Shown here piece by piece: positions 12,701 to 24,018 of a stretch of DNA of 64,000 nucleotides. This stretch comes from Linnemannia schmuckeri. Its lineage: Eukaryota > Mortierellomycota > Mortierellomycetes > Mortierellales > Mortierellaceae. The notes under the pieces were generated by a model. That model did not search any database. It had not been told where the DNA came from and worked only from the letters and a program-made list of their open reading frames with translations. The first letter of the stretch is position 1, and each line of letters starts with the position of its first letter. Location: NCBI GenBank assembly GCA_029449235.1, contig JANATG010000005.1:682001-746000 (forward strand), in the 5' to 3' direction. The position numbers and the translations under genes are program-made.

Positions 12701-15199
12701 GCGATGGGCTGGTTGAGTCGCACTACTTGTCCTTGTCCAGGAAGCTGAGGGTATAGCTGCTGCTGCTGGTGATGATGATGGTGACGGTGAAGATGAGGCA
12801 TGAAGCGATGGTGTCGGGACAATGGCGGTAGCTGTTGACTCTTCCTTTTCGGATCCCGCATGCTCAGCGGCTTATCCTCCTCGTCCGAAAGTGGTGATCC
12901 GCTGTCGTTCGACGCCACCTTGGTCAGTTTTTTCTTCCGTCCCGTCATCCGTGAGACACTAAACATGGAAGGCTGTTCATCTCCCGACACAAGATCACCG
13001 ATTGCTCCTGTCGACAGAGATGTGACTTTGGAACCACCATTGGGTGCCAGCAAGGACCCCGTAGCTCTTACAACTGGCGAAGAATTAGTCGACGCCGTAA
13101 CTCCTCCAGTTCCTGGTGCAGAGTTTTGTGCTGTGGTCGTGAGTGTCGAAAGTCCCACATTCCGCTTGATCATCTCCTTGAATCGTGCTGTCGAAGACGA
13201 TTCTCGCAGAGGTTCTCCTGTCAGTGGTGTACTGGCGCCAGTGGATTGTCCTCCTGCGCCTGACGAAGACGATGGCCCGATTCTAGAGCTTTTGGTGACC
13301 ACTGACAATGGAGCCACACCCATCCCACCATATCCAAAAGGGATTGAGTAGGTGATGTTGGCTGTTGGGAATGTGTTAGATCCTATTGTCGTGGGGTTGT
13401 CCTTGTTTATATTCACACCGCTGTTGGTGCGAATTGGTAGTGGAGGTGGCAATGTTGGATCCATGAAATGTGGTAGCGATTTCGAAGGTGACAGACTGAA
13501 CGTCATCCTGGGTGGAGCCCCTGCATTGTTGAACAGTCCTTCTACAGAGAAAAGGGAATTCAAGCAAGGTGTTAGACTTCTGGTTGTCTGGTTGCGCTTT
13601 TCTATCCCATGAAGACAGAGATACCAGAAAAAAAGGCTTACCTGCACAAAGATCGGAATCACTTTCACCGCTGGTTGAATGAAGACCTCTGGCGCTATCG
13701 CACGAACCACGTCGGCGCCGAAGTTTGCGTAGCCGTGTAGCAAATCCCTTCTTCCCCCCTCCACTCCCCGAACCGGATCCTCCTGCAGCGCCACTAGACT
13801 TGCCCACACTCTGACTCTTGCGCAGGCCATAAACTGGATGGTATCCATGCTGTCCCGGTTCTGGTGGGTCTTGCAAAATATTCTGGCTGTCGTCCATGGT
13901 CCCCGTCTCTGTGGCACTGATGGTGCTGGGGCCGCCATAGGAGAGTGATCGTTGACTTGTTGTAGGTGGTTGAATGAAGCCCATGGTTCCAAAGGACGGA
14001 TAGTACGGACGCAGGTCCGGTTTCTTGAAGCCGATTCCCTTGCCTTTCCCGGTGATAGTACCATTCCCAGCACTGCTGTTGTTGGTTTCACTGCTGTCTC
14101 CCGCGGATGCCTTGACGTTATTATTGGCATTATTGGCATTTGCTCCCTTGGCAGCTGCAGCAGCTATCTGCGCGGTCAAGGCTGAAGTTAGATTGATTCC
14201 AGGACCAACGCCTACTCTGGATGAGACACCGCCTATACTTTTCCGTTTGGAAGATCGTCTGACCAAATGGCTTTTGTTGATATTGCCACCGCCGCTGCTA
14301 CTGCCTCCTCCACTACTGCTCGGGGGATTGGTACTGACGAAAGGGTTGGTGTTGCTGTTGAGAGTTGAGGAGGTCATGGACTTGGAGACATATGTCGCAG
14401 GAGGCACCCCTGTGGGTGAGCTTAGGAGACCTCCGGTAAGAGCATTCTTGATGGCCAAGTCATTGTTAGTTGTGTTTATCCTGAACGGGGCAGCAGGGCG
14501 CTGTTGTTGTTGTTGTTCTGGTATTGGTGTTATGGTTGTCGTTACGGGTGCAGTTGCGCCAGGGAAACTGTTGCTAGGAGTTGTGGTTGGATGGGAGTTG
14601 TATGCAGGGACAGACACAGGTGTAGAGGAGGGGAATGGAGGAAGGTGACTTGAAGAGAAGAGCAGGGAAGGATGATTATCTGCATCTGTGTCTGCGTTGT
14701 CCTTATTGTTTGTATTTCTGTTGTCGTTGTTATGCTGCATGGACTGTGCGTCAAGAGTAAAGAGCAAGGGTGGTGAAAATGAAGAAGGTTCACGTTCACG
14801 GTTGTTGTTGTTGACATTGTTGCTACCAAGAGAGCTTGCACCGCTGTCAGGGGTGTTGCTGTGATGGTACGAGGAAGAGGAGGGCATGTCTGCTTGAGTT
14901 CCTGGGAGCAGGATTTGAGTGGATGAAAGCTGAGGTGAAAGGAGAGAAGGAGGAGGAAGTGTGGTTGATGTTGTTGTAATCTGTGGGTGCTGTTGTTCTT
15001 GTGTGGATGTGGTTGTGGTGGTGTGTGTATGAGGGAGGTGAGAGGAGCGTGGACCAACTTGGGTATTAGGTGTAGAGGGAGAGATGACGAAAGGATGGAT
15101 GTCGTTGTTTGTGTGAGCGGAGTGCGTATGGGGTGGTGTAGGTGGTTGTTGCGGGCCGGGCACTCCGGCGTAAGGGATGTGTGGTTGTCCGGCCTGCAT
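9704..15199 (-). CDS. Uncharacterised large protein with C-terminal membrane anchor
   Basis: Six exons on the minus strand: 15199-13642, 13541-11175, 11050-10925, 10764-10638, 10488-10170 and 10045-9704, giving 1,612 aa. The N-terminal ~850 residues are disordered and rich in Thr, Ser, Asn, His and Pro. A conserved-looking part starts around FKSYQNSKFQGHYAFRIHGD, followed by a helical basic stretch. A folded-looking, strongly helical part then runs from exon 2 to exon 6, with stretches such as NVMWLESPSLKLKHEFLNW and LAETVESKIKDVNERIVVC. One hydrophobic segment (IAITIVTVLILLFFWLIY) lies near the C terminus, followed by a short tail ending in about 25 prolines. This suggests a cytosolic protein anchored by its C-terminal end, but the 70-residue tail is long for a classical tail anchor. 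I do not recognise the family. A stronger donor at 11133 also exists but breaks the frame; the GTATGC donor at 11174 keeps it. Confidence 0.75.
9716..9795 (+). repeat. (GGA)n microsatellite coding a polyproline tail
   Basis: About 26 GGA units on the + strand read as CCT proline codons on the minus strand at the extreme C terminus of the anchored protein, followed by Gly-Gln-stop. The tail lies after the membrane segment. Length polymorphism is likely. Confidence 0.9.
10555..10609 (+). repeat. (GAAAAA)n hexanucleotide repeat in an intron
   Basis: About nine copies of a six-base A-rich unit, lying in the intron between exons 4 and 5 of the anchored protein gene. On the transcript it is a pyrimidine-rich tract ahead of the exon 5 acceptor. 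Confidence 0.85.
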
Positions 15200-15593
15200 G
15201 AGATGTATGTGATGAGAGTGGGTATATATGAGGAATACAAATTACAAGTGCCGATTGTTCTGAGTGAGAATGAGGGAGGCACCTGCACAAACAACAGAAG
15301 CGAGACGGGACCTGCTTTTTGAGAGGAGACACAGAAGGAAACTTGAAAGAGAGAAGTGAAGGGGAAGAAGAGGAGCCAACAAGGGAGAGAAAAGAGGTAG
15401 CGTGAGCAACTGTAAATGAGAGAAAGAGAAAGAGAAAGAGAATGAATGAGAGTTGGTTGGAATGCAAATGTAGAGCGATGAGGAAGAAGTAGCGACGAAA
15501 AAAAAAAAAAAAAAAAAAAAAAAGGCGGCTGATATGAAGAACAAGCAGGCAACGCGGGTTCTGTTTGCACACATAAAAGACGTGAGTGATCTG

Positions 15594-15628
<35 letters not shown>

Positions 15629-16040
15629 AAGAATTGACTCTACACTGATTGGCTTTTCCCATAGAAGGAAACTAACTCACTGTGGTTGGTGCCTGAGCCT
15701 GTATATGAAGTACATGTGCCACCAAAATAAATACAAAAAATTGTGTGAATTGATAGCCCTTCATTTCTCTTCTTTCTTACTTCCTTTTCTCTTCTTTTTA
15801 CCCTTCCATACAACCCTTTACCCTTTTCCCTTTGTTGTTAAACATCCTCGTTTATCTCCAATCGCTATAGTCTTCTTCTTATACTTCCTTCATATTCTTC
15901 AACTCTTCCCTTTCTCTTTGTCGAACCAATTGACAAGTAACACTACTAGCAATACTCACCCTTCGAATTCACCCCAGCTCCCACTCACCTTCCCTCTCAC
16001 TGCCCTTATTCAACTTTTTTTGCTTCCTCCTTCAACTGAA
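15200..16040. promoter_or_regulatory. Shared divergent promoter region
   Basis: This 841-nt gap separates two divergent genes. Its left half is purine-rich on the + strand, so pyrimidine-rich for the minus strand gene. Its right half (about 15760-16040) is pyrimidine-rich on the + strand. Between them lie A26 (15498-15523) and an (AC)n repeat (15597-15622). The strand switch fits two back-to-back leaders. Confidence 0.55.
15597..15622 (+). repeat. (AC)13 microsatellite
   Basis: A near-perfect AC dinucleotide repeat in the divergent promoter region. Confidence 0.9.
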
Positions 16041-18475
16041 ATGGCTGCTAATTCCTCTTCCAGCCGGCCTCCATCCTCTTCTTTCAGTCGGCCTCCATCC
16101 TTTTCTTCCAGCCGACCTCCATCCGTCATCTGGTCCCTGCGCTCAAACAGCACAGGCGCGATCGCAAACGACAAACGAACGTCCTTTACCGCCAGGGACA
16201 ATACAAAGGCAACAGCAAACCACCCACGAGCAAGATCGTCCTCTTTCATCAACATCCCCTCTAGTTATGTCCTTGAAGAAAACCTCTTCACTCACAACTC
16301 CAAAGCTCGTCAGGTACATTACGTTACATTACACTTACACGACACTACAAAGTGCTCACTTTTAGTTCTTTTTTTGTCCTAGTGACCTTTGCCGTTCAGT
16401 CATTCCCGATCAGGCCATTCACTCTCTCGTTCTCGGAATCCAAATGAGAGAAGAACAAAAAAAAAAAACGCTCACATAATGCTTTTCTTTGATGTGTCTG
16501 TTTACCTACAACACTCAAAACCAACCCTTGTCTTGCAACAATCTATCCTTTTTCATATAGACTTGGTCATGGCCTAGAATCAAGCAAACTTTCAGACGTC
16601 AATCCAGGAATACAAGGATATCACTGACCATTTCTGGGGGACTCATCATTCTTTACATCCTCATCTGGACAGGAGGGTTTCTTCGACACCACCATACCCA
16701 CTTGCGCCACTTTGACAACAATATCTTCAACGACGAAGATCATCACAGTAGTGCTTTTAGTGGTAGCGGTAGCAATATTGGCAGGAACCAGACACGCACC
16801 CTGCGGGAACAGGGACAGGCCTGTAACCCAAGGATACAACAGGCTATCCCATTGCCACCCAGGATCTTGTCGAATGGTACCCACGACTTTGACCCTACTG
16901 TCATTGTCTTGTCGTTTGATGGTCTACGGGCGGATTATCTCAAACGAGGGATTACCCCTAATTTTCTGAGCGTCGGTAAGTCCACCAAACCAAACCCCTA
17001 TTGTGCGGTTAATTAATTACAGACATGAGCTTTTTCTAGTACTGCTACTCGGCAAATATTCATCATCAATCGAAACTAACTAGGTTCCTTTCTAAATTCT
17101 GTCACTTGAAAATAGCTAATAATGGACTGACGGCAAAGTATATGCAGCCTTCGTTTCCAACCTTGACCTTCCCAAACCATTACTCGATGATCACTGGTCT
17201 ATATCCCTCCAGCCACGGAATTGTCGCCAACATGTTCTTTGACCCAAAGTTCAGCCAGGATTTCAACTACAAGATTCCTGATAAAAGTTGGGACGCCAAA
17301 TGGTGGGGTGGTCAACCTGTGAGTACCTCCTTTCTCCCTCCCGTTAACGAATATGTGTTTCTTTTTCGATTTCCACACCCTAATTAATTTCCACTTGTCT
17401 GTTTGTAAATTGTAGATCTGGGAGACAGCAGTACAGCAGAACCAAAAATCGGCCGTGATTATGTGGCCAGGCGGGGAGTCTGAGAGACCCGTTCGACCAA
17501 CATACCATGTGCGCTTCAAATCTAATAACCCTGTCCTGGAGAAAGTGGAGACCATTCTGAAATGGATTGATCTCCCAAGGGAGGAACGTCCGACCGTCAT
17601 AGCAGCCTATATCTCGGAGATTGATAATGCTGGGCATTCTAATGGACCTGACTCCAAGCGCTGTAAGTTAATTCTTTCGCATCAGTGCAAAAAAAAAATG
17701 AATGACTTGCGGTGTGCGAAATAGCAAAAAGCTAATTTCTGTATGGCGTTATAATTTTTTTTAACAATTAGGTCAAAGGGCGTTGGGCGAAGTCGATGCG
17801 GCATTGGGAGTCCTTCTGGAAGGTCTGCGTGCCCGGAACCTGGACAAGATCGTCAACCTCATGCTGGTCAGCGACCATGGGATGTCTTATGTGACCCCCA
17901 CCCAATGCATTTACTATGACGACTATATCGACCCCTCTGACCTCCTCCTTGAAGAATCTCTCCAACCCCATCTCAGCATCCGCACCAAAAGCACAAAACG
18001 CACCATGGAGATCTATCACCAACTCAAACGCGCTCAATTGAAGGACAATCTGCCCTTTAGGGTTTATAAAAGGGAAGAGATTCCGGCACGGTATCGCTAC
18101 TCGGATAATGATAGGATCGCACCCGTGGTGGTGATGGCGGATCCTGGGTATGTAATGACTCGACGGGATATGGGATTGGACGTGGTCGGTGTTCATGGAT
18201 GGGACAACGAGTCTGAGGATATGCGGGCAATCTTTATGGCGTCTGGACCTTCCTTCCCACCGCTGCAAGCCAGCTCTGCTGCTACTGGTACCGGTACTGA
18301 CGGTGAGGATACCAATAGGACAGGATCCGAAACCCCCAACGAGAGTAACAACGATAGTTTGCCACCATTCGAAAACGTCGAGTTGTACGAGATTATTGCA
18401 CGGACGGTCGGGCTTCATATTACAGAGGGCTCAACCGACGGTCTCCATCGTGGCTATCTCGCCAAACCTTGTTAA
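16041..18475 (+). CDS. Type I phosphodiesterase / nucleotide pyrophosphatase (NPP family)
   Basis: Five exons: 16041-16313, 16561-16975, 17116-17318, 17416-17662 and 17772-18475, giving 613 aa. Ser/Arg-rich residues 1-110 contain SRPPS repeats and are followed by one hydrophobic span (about 111-131), so a type II membrane protein with a lumenal or extracellular catalytic domain is likely. NPP active-site elements are all visible: the metal-binding Asp211 in SFDGLRADY; the nucleophile Thr247 in PTLTFPNHYS; EIDNAGHSNGP (Asp and His ligands); SDHGMSYV; and VGVHGWDN with a further His ligand. Family members such as yeast Npp1/Npp2 cleave phosphodiester and pyrophosphate bonds of nucleotides. The gene diverges from the anchored-protein gene and converges with the VAP gene. 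Substrate is not predictable from sequence. Confidence 0.93.
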
Positions 18476-18842
18476 CCAAATCCGCCCCAGTCGCAGACTC
18501 CAACTTCATCATTTCTATTTTCCGTGATATCTATTTTTCGCATCTTCCTGTCACTTTATCCCTCTCATTCTGCACCATCACACCATTTAGACAACGTAAT
18601 ATAATAGATCATGAACATGACTATGTGTTTCATTATGGGGAACTATATGGCAAAAAAAGGATATCATAACGTGTGCGTGTGTGTGTGGCTCCAACGGTTG
18701 TGTGTGCTTGAGTTTCTCGTTCGTATGTTTGCATTTCAAATTTCGTCCACTCTTCTTGATTACAGAAAAAGCAAAGAAAAAGATGGCGAAAGTGAAATGG
18801 AAAAGGTGTACTGTTGGATGATGCGAAAACAAAGATGAAGGT
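18476..18842. terminator. Convergent 3' regions of the NPP and VAP genes
   Basis: This 367-nt gap between two convergent stop codons has mixed AT-rich composition and a short GTGTGT repeat near 18672. I see no gene in it. Both 3' UTRs must lie or overlap here. Confidence 0.5.
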
Positions 18843-19133
18843 TTAGATGAAGAGGTAGGCAAACAAGAAGGCGATGACTGCTGCTCCTGCGACATAGGTG
18901 ACGGGATAACCCTCCTGTTGATTGTTCTTCAAATGAACGGCAGTCATGGTGGGTGCCGATGAAGTTCCAGTCTCTGGTTTGCGTTGACGCAGCTGTGTAA
19001 TTATTAAAATAGGATCACAAAAGGGAGAGGACGAGGAGACATTTTGAGAGCCATTAGTGATTTGAAATTAATGGCAGTTTATCTTGGTACATGGTATCAT
19101 GTGTACACTTGTGCAAATACAACGCCAACAAAC

Positions 19134-19177
<44 letters not shown>

Positions 19178-20528
19178 ATGGATCAGATCGGCCAAATATA
19201 TAAACGGCGTCATACAAAAAGAGCATGAAACATCATGATAATACTTACAGAGGTGGCCTCCCGCTGAAGCCTCTCCACGGAGCTCTGAAGGTTGTGGATA
19301 GTCTCCTGTGCATTCTCAAGTTCGCGCTTCAAGGTGCCCACATCTGCCGACGACGACGTAGTAGTAGTGGTGTGAACAGAGAGGGGCTGCTGGGCAGTCT
19401 GGCGAACGGGTGAAGCAGGGACAGTGTTGTTGTTGTTGTTGACCGAGTCGCTAAAGGTGATGTGAGACGAAGGCGAAGGTGTGGCCTCGAGTTCCTCCTC
19501 CTTGATCTGGGTGATCTCATGGCCCAGTGGTGGCAAGAACGCGCATCGAATCTTCTTTTCCCGAATCTGATCCTTTGCGTCCCTTTCAATCGTAGGCCAC
19601 TGTTGTTGTTGTTGTTGTTGTTGTTGTTTTTGTCGTCGTTGCAATTGTTTTTATCGTTGTCAGGCGTCAGTCGAACCGGTGGTATGGTGATACATTGAAA
19701 GGAACAGTAATTATAATTTTGGTTAGAAGAACACATAAAGGACTAAGCTCTCAGAGTACAGGAGCTATTCTTATTCTATTGTGCAGAGTTGCATTTTGAA
19801 GGAGAATACAAGCAAACCAAGAGAGAGAGCTCAACTCAACGTACCAAGTCCTGGGGCGCCAATAGCTCGCGTTCTGCAGTGATAGCAACACTTTGGACCA
19901 AGAACTTGTCCTTGCACTTGAAGTCGATTGGAGGATCCTCCTTCATGGCCTGCATTTGAACTGGTTGGCCGTCATTCGGAGAAAAAAGAATAGGATGGTT
20001 TTATATTGTCAGTTCCAAGTTACCTGAATGGTTGAGCCTGTTTCCATGCAAGAACAAAAATGTGTCTTTTCCATTGCTGGGTTTATTGAGTGGTTGTCGT
20101 CATCCTTGTCCTGGTGCTGAATTAGTCCTTGGTCCTCTGCACGCTCGGTCGGTCGAAAAATGACTGATAGTGTGAAAAGGGGGGCGATTGGCTGGCGGAC
20201 GGGTTTTGTTGCCTGTCTTGGAAGGGCTTTTTACCTTGAACCTCCAGCTCTTGACCAGGCTCGACTCGTCCAGAGTTGGGGCGGACGCAGTACTGTTTGG
20301 GCGCTGTGGTCTTGACCTTGAATGCAATGGGCAGCTGGGTTGGGTTGCGGATGATGAGTGATTCCTTGATGGCGTCGGTGAGAGGCCCTATATGAAATAA
20401 TGTTTTGTTCGCACTGGTGTCAGCCTTGTTCGTTTATGTGGTGGTTGATAGAGTATGACAGTTGAGGCAGGCGCTGTTTGCTTACTGCGAAAGGCGAGCT
20501 GGCTGGAGGGTTCGAGCTCGATGGACAT
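18843..20528 (-). CDS. VAMP-associated protein (VAP/Scs2), ER contact-site receptor
   Basis: Five exons on the minus strand: 20528-20486, 20387-20235, 19960-19845, 19599-19249 and 18992-18843, giving 270 aa. An N-terminal MSP domain (about 1-120) contains LAFRRPLTDAIKESL, AFKVKTTAPKQYCVRPNSG and MKEDPPIDFKCKDKFLVQS, typical of VAPs. A Ser/Thr linker and a coiled coil (LKRELENAQETIHNLQSSVE) follow, then a C-terminal membrane anchor (VTYVAGAAVIAFLFAYLFI). VAPs sit in the ER membrane and bind FFAT-motif proteins to tether ER to other membranes. Exon 4 is preceded by (CAA)n instead of a pyrimidine tract, and intron 4 holds an A38 run (T38 in the transcript). Confidence in family is very high. Confidence 0.95.
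19136..19173 (+). repeat. A38 homopolymer in VAP intron 4
   Basis: Thirty-eight consecutive A on the + strand, so T38 in the sense strand of the last VAP intron, upstream of its acceptor. Confidence 0.9.
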
Positions 20529-21963
20529 GGTTGTGTGTGTATGTGAAAGGTGTAAAGTGGTGGATGTGAGTCCTGTGAGTGAAGAGGAGTAAAGTGTGAA
20601 GAAGAGAAGAACAAACAAAGGAGTGGGCTGGTTGAAAGAGAAGGAAGAAACTAAAATATGAAAAAAAAATCCTGAGTCTATTTTTCTTCTTCGAGTGGCA
20701 GGCAGGCAGTCCACAGCCGACAGCCTGCGAACGTACTGATCGGGCCAAACACACACAACTAGTCAAGTACGCATGCACCACTATCATAACCACCAACAAC
20801 CATGACAAGAACAAACAACTCTCGTATCTTCAACCAGATGTCCTTCATGACCGATATCGTGGCAAATATCGTTCATATCTTCTCTCCTCCATCCCCGGCA
20901 GTTGTCGTCGTGATATTTTATTTTGCTGTACCTTCATGTGCCAACCAGCAACAAATCTCTTTTTTCTCTTTATGAAGACGGATGCTGCATTTTTGAGAGC
21001 CATGATGGAAAGTAACGCATGTACAAAACAAACAACAAACGCGATATTTAATAATTGCACGAGAATAGAGAGCCAACCGGGATACCCCTCTATCTCATAT
21101 TTGGACGTATGCAATAACAGGTTGGGAGCTATCCTGGCACTTTACGAAGCACGAGTCGACTTCATTTTCTTATGAAGAGGTAGAAGCAGCATCACCACGA
21201 TGATGACTTTCGCATAAACTCTAATCTTTTCCATCTTCTTTCTTCTTTTGTTGGATGGAGAACAAAGGCATCCTAATTCGGAAGTTGTTGACTGCATCTT
21301 CGTCGTTACCACGGTTGTCTCGCTTTGAGACGTTTGTGAATACGAACGGGCGATGAACGCGGACGCGACATAGGGTATTTTATCGCGCTGTTATTATGTC
21401 AAGCACGTAACCATGTATGATGTGAAGACATTCAAATACACATAAAAAAATACCTGCAAGTCAGGCGTATGATCACTCAGCTGATATTCGTATTGACGCC
21501 TTGTCAAGACAAGCTACATTACCGCCAAGTCCGGTTGCACCTGGGATTTCAGGCAAATCCTACGCCGCCAAGTCTGTAAAGTCATGTGATTATAACCCTG
21601 AATGAGATCATTTTTTTCAGCGTTTCCCCGTCCCCCCCCCCCTCTCCCCCAACGCTCGCACAGGTTTCTTTTTTTTTCACTTCTCGTTGGTTCGTCTTCT
21701 TTCCGATTCTACATCGTTTTTTTTCTCCCACAACACACACAAACACATCCTTACCCGCAGCTTTCTCTCTCACTCCCTCTCCACTTTCCACTCTCCACTC
21801 TGCCGCCCATCAAACATCCTTACCCTCTATCCCTGTCAAGGCTGGTTCACACGCCTTTCACACCCGACCCCTGCATCACGGTTCCTTGGAGCCCACACAT
21901 CAACATACACCTACACATCAACCCCACAACAAAAGGCAACATAACTGCAATTTACAAACGACG
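20529..21963. promoter_or_regulatory. Shared divergent promoter of the VAP and lipase genes
   Basis: This 1.4-kb gap lies between divergent genes. Sense-strand pyrimidine-rich sequence occurs on both flanks: from 20529 toward 20680 for the minus gene, and from 21600 to 21830 for the + gene, where it changes to CA-rich before the ATG. The middle (20760-21580) is of mixed composition with no convincing coding frame. Confidence 0.5.
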
Positions 21964-23913
21964 ATGCTGATGAACACAACTTCATTTCTCGCGTCGCATC
22001 TGCGCGCAACCATCTCTGCAGCCGTCAACTCAACGGTCAGTCTCACTGTCGCCCTGAGGTCAAAGATCGGTCTCTCGGGTGAACAAATGACCCACAGCCA
22101 GAATGATTCTTCTTCGTCGATGCGTCAAAAGCAGCAGCAACATGAGCAAGAATATCATAAACAGGACCGCTCCGGGTCATTATCGTCCAACCTCCGGGAG
22201 TATCAACAAGAGCAGTCGACAGTGTCTGCTTCTGCATACCACCAGCAAGGTTTGGAAGGAACACTCCCACCTCCCCCTCCTCGGTTGACACACGAACAGT
22301 ACCCTTCTCTCCAGCCCTGGAAGAACCTTGACCGGCGGATCAAGAACTTTGGACTGGCGATGCCTGTCAGCGCTAATTATATCGCCCCACGCCATCCTAT
22401 TGTCCTTTGTCATGGTGAGTAAACTTGTTCTCAGCTTCTTTTCACACGCCCTTCTCTCACTTGTGTACGTTCGACACGTGGAAAGGAATAATGATGACTA
22501 CAGAGCAGGATTTTATTTATGCGACCTATGCAATGTCTTTCCTTGTCTGCGTCCGTGTCTCTCTTCCCTCGCTGACCATTGGTTTTTTATTTGCACACTA
22601 AATTAAACAGGCTTGTTCGGATTCGATAAGATGGGACCAGTGAACATGCCCTGGCTACAGATCCATTACTGGAACGGAATTCACAAGGCCCTGACTAAAC
22701 TCGGCGCAAAAGTCGTTGTTGCCGGGGTGCCTAGGTAAATACCACTTTAATATTGGTACATCCCCTTTTACATTGCTCTCACTCCTTTCCCTTCCCGCTC
22801 CAGTCCCGACCCAAATCCGACAAACAACAAACCTGTCAGGAATTGCCTGTATTTTTGGGCGAAGTCACGACTGCTCAAAAATTGATTCCCAAGTCTTGGA
22901 CTTGGGCACTACATCAATCTCCATGGTCACTTGGACATTAAATGTACTCATAGGTCTTTTTTTTTTTTTTCCTTCTTGTATTGTAATAGAACTGGAGCTG
23001 TCCGCGAACGCGCCGAGGACTTACACAGGATATTGTCGGCCACCATGGAAGGCAGTTCTGTCAATTTTGTTGCCCATTCAATGGTAAATTTACATTTTAG
23101 GCGTTTTGTACCACAATAGCGAGATCACATTAGGGCGTAACTATTTTTTTTTTTTTTTTTTTTTTTGCTTTTCGAAAGGCTTATTAACATCCTTTCTTGA
23201 CTTTTTTTTTCTAATAGGGAGGACTGGACAGCAGATATCTGATTAGTCATATCCACGACAAGAACTACCACGTCGAATCCCTCACGACGTTCTCGACACC
23301 TCATCGCGGCAGTCCAATGATGGACTGGTTCAGAGACAACATCGGTGTCGGTTTTTTGCAACAGTCTGAGGAGGAAGCCATGCGCAAGTTGGGGGAGGAG
23401 GCCTCCCGACTTGCTGCCGCTGCTGCAGCTGCAGCTGTCAGTACTGCATCTACCCCTGAAGCCAAAGCCGCTGCAGCCCAGGAGGCAGCACAACATTCAA
23501 GGAACATGCAGGCCCCCTTGTGGAGTCGATTTTTGATCCCCTTCTTGGACACGCCTGCGTATGCCAACCTGACGACGGAATACTGTACTCAGGTGTTCAA
23601 CCCCAACACGCCCGACGACCCACAGGTGGCTTATTACTCTTATGGAGCTTCCATCCCTCGCTTGCCCATCTGGGCACCCTTGGGGTTCCCTTGGGAGGTG
23701 ATCAACGCCAGAGAAGGGGAGAATGATGGACTGGTCTCTGTGGCCAGTGCTCGGTGGGGTAAATATATCGAGACGGTCGAGTGTGATCATTGGGACCTTA
23801 ACAATCGCTGGCGGTTGAAAATCGGGTACCCTTCTAGCACGACTGGGTCACCGTTTGATGCGGTCGAGCTTTATATGTCTGCTGCTACTAGGCTCTTTCA
23901 TGAGGGTCACTAA
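21964..23913 (+). CDS. Tgl2-like lipase, alpha/beta hydrolase
   Basis: Four exons: 21964-22414, 22611-22734, 22990-23083 and 23218-23913, giving 454 aa. The first 110 residues are Ser/Gln-rich; the N terminus has few acidic residues and could be a mitochondrial presequence. The hydrolase core starts at HPIVLCHG, with the oxyanion loop HGLFGFD at 150-156. The nucleophile elbow AHSMGG at 220-225 puts the catalytic Ser at 222 and is interrupted by an intron after Met223. LTTFSTPHRGS follows, then the likely acid in ENDGLVSV and the His in CDHWDLN. This order matches yeast Tgl2, a mitochondrial triacylglycerol lipase. An Ala-rich insertion at about 280-316 is unusual. The start at 21964 is the first ATG before the conserved part after a CAA-rich leader. 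Lipid substrate and location are inferred. Confidence 0.88.
23144..23166 (+). repeat. T23 homopolymer in lipase intron 3
   Basis: Twenty-three consecutive T in the last lipase intron, about 50 nt before its acceptor. The intron ends CTAATAG. Confidence 0.85.
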
Positions 23914-23961
23914 AAAACCTCTCATCCGTCTCTTATTTATGCGAACGAAAAAATATATCGT

Positions 23962-23967
23962 AATAAA
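23962..23967 (+). terminator. Candidate poly(A) signal of the lipase gene
   Basis: An AATAAA lies 49 nt past the lipase stop codon. Only 105 nt separate this stop from the stop of the convergent gene, so the two 3' UTRs probably overlap. Confidence 0.5.
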
Positions 23968-24018
23968 CGAAGTATGTGTACAGTCTTTTTTTTAGAGAAG
24001 GATTGGCTTTAGTGCACT

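Noticed and set aside
12245..14648. Several + strand frames of 77-207 codons
   Set aside because: They are antisense shadows of exons 1 and 2 of the minus-strand anchored-protein gene, with low-complexity composition and no domain.
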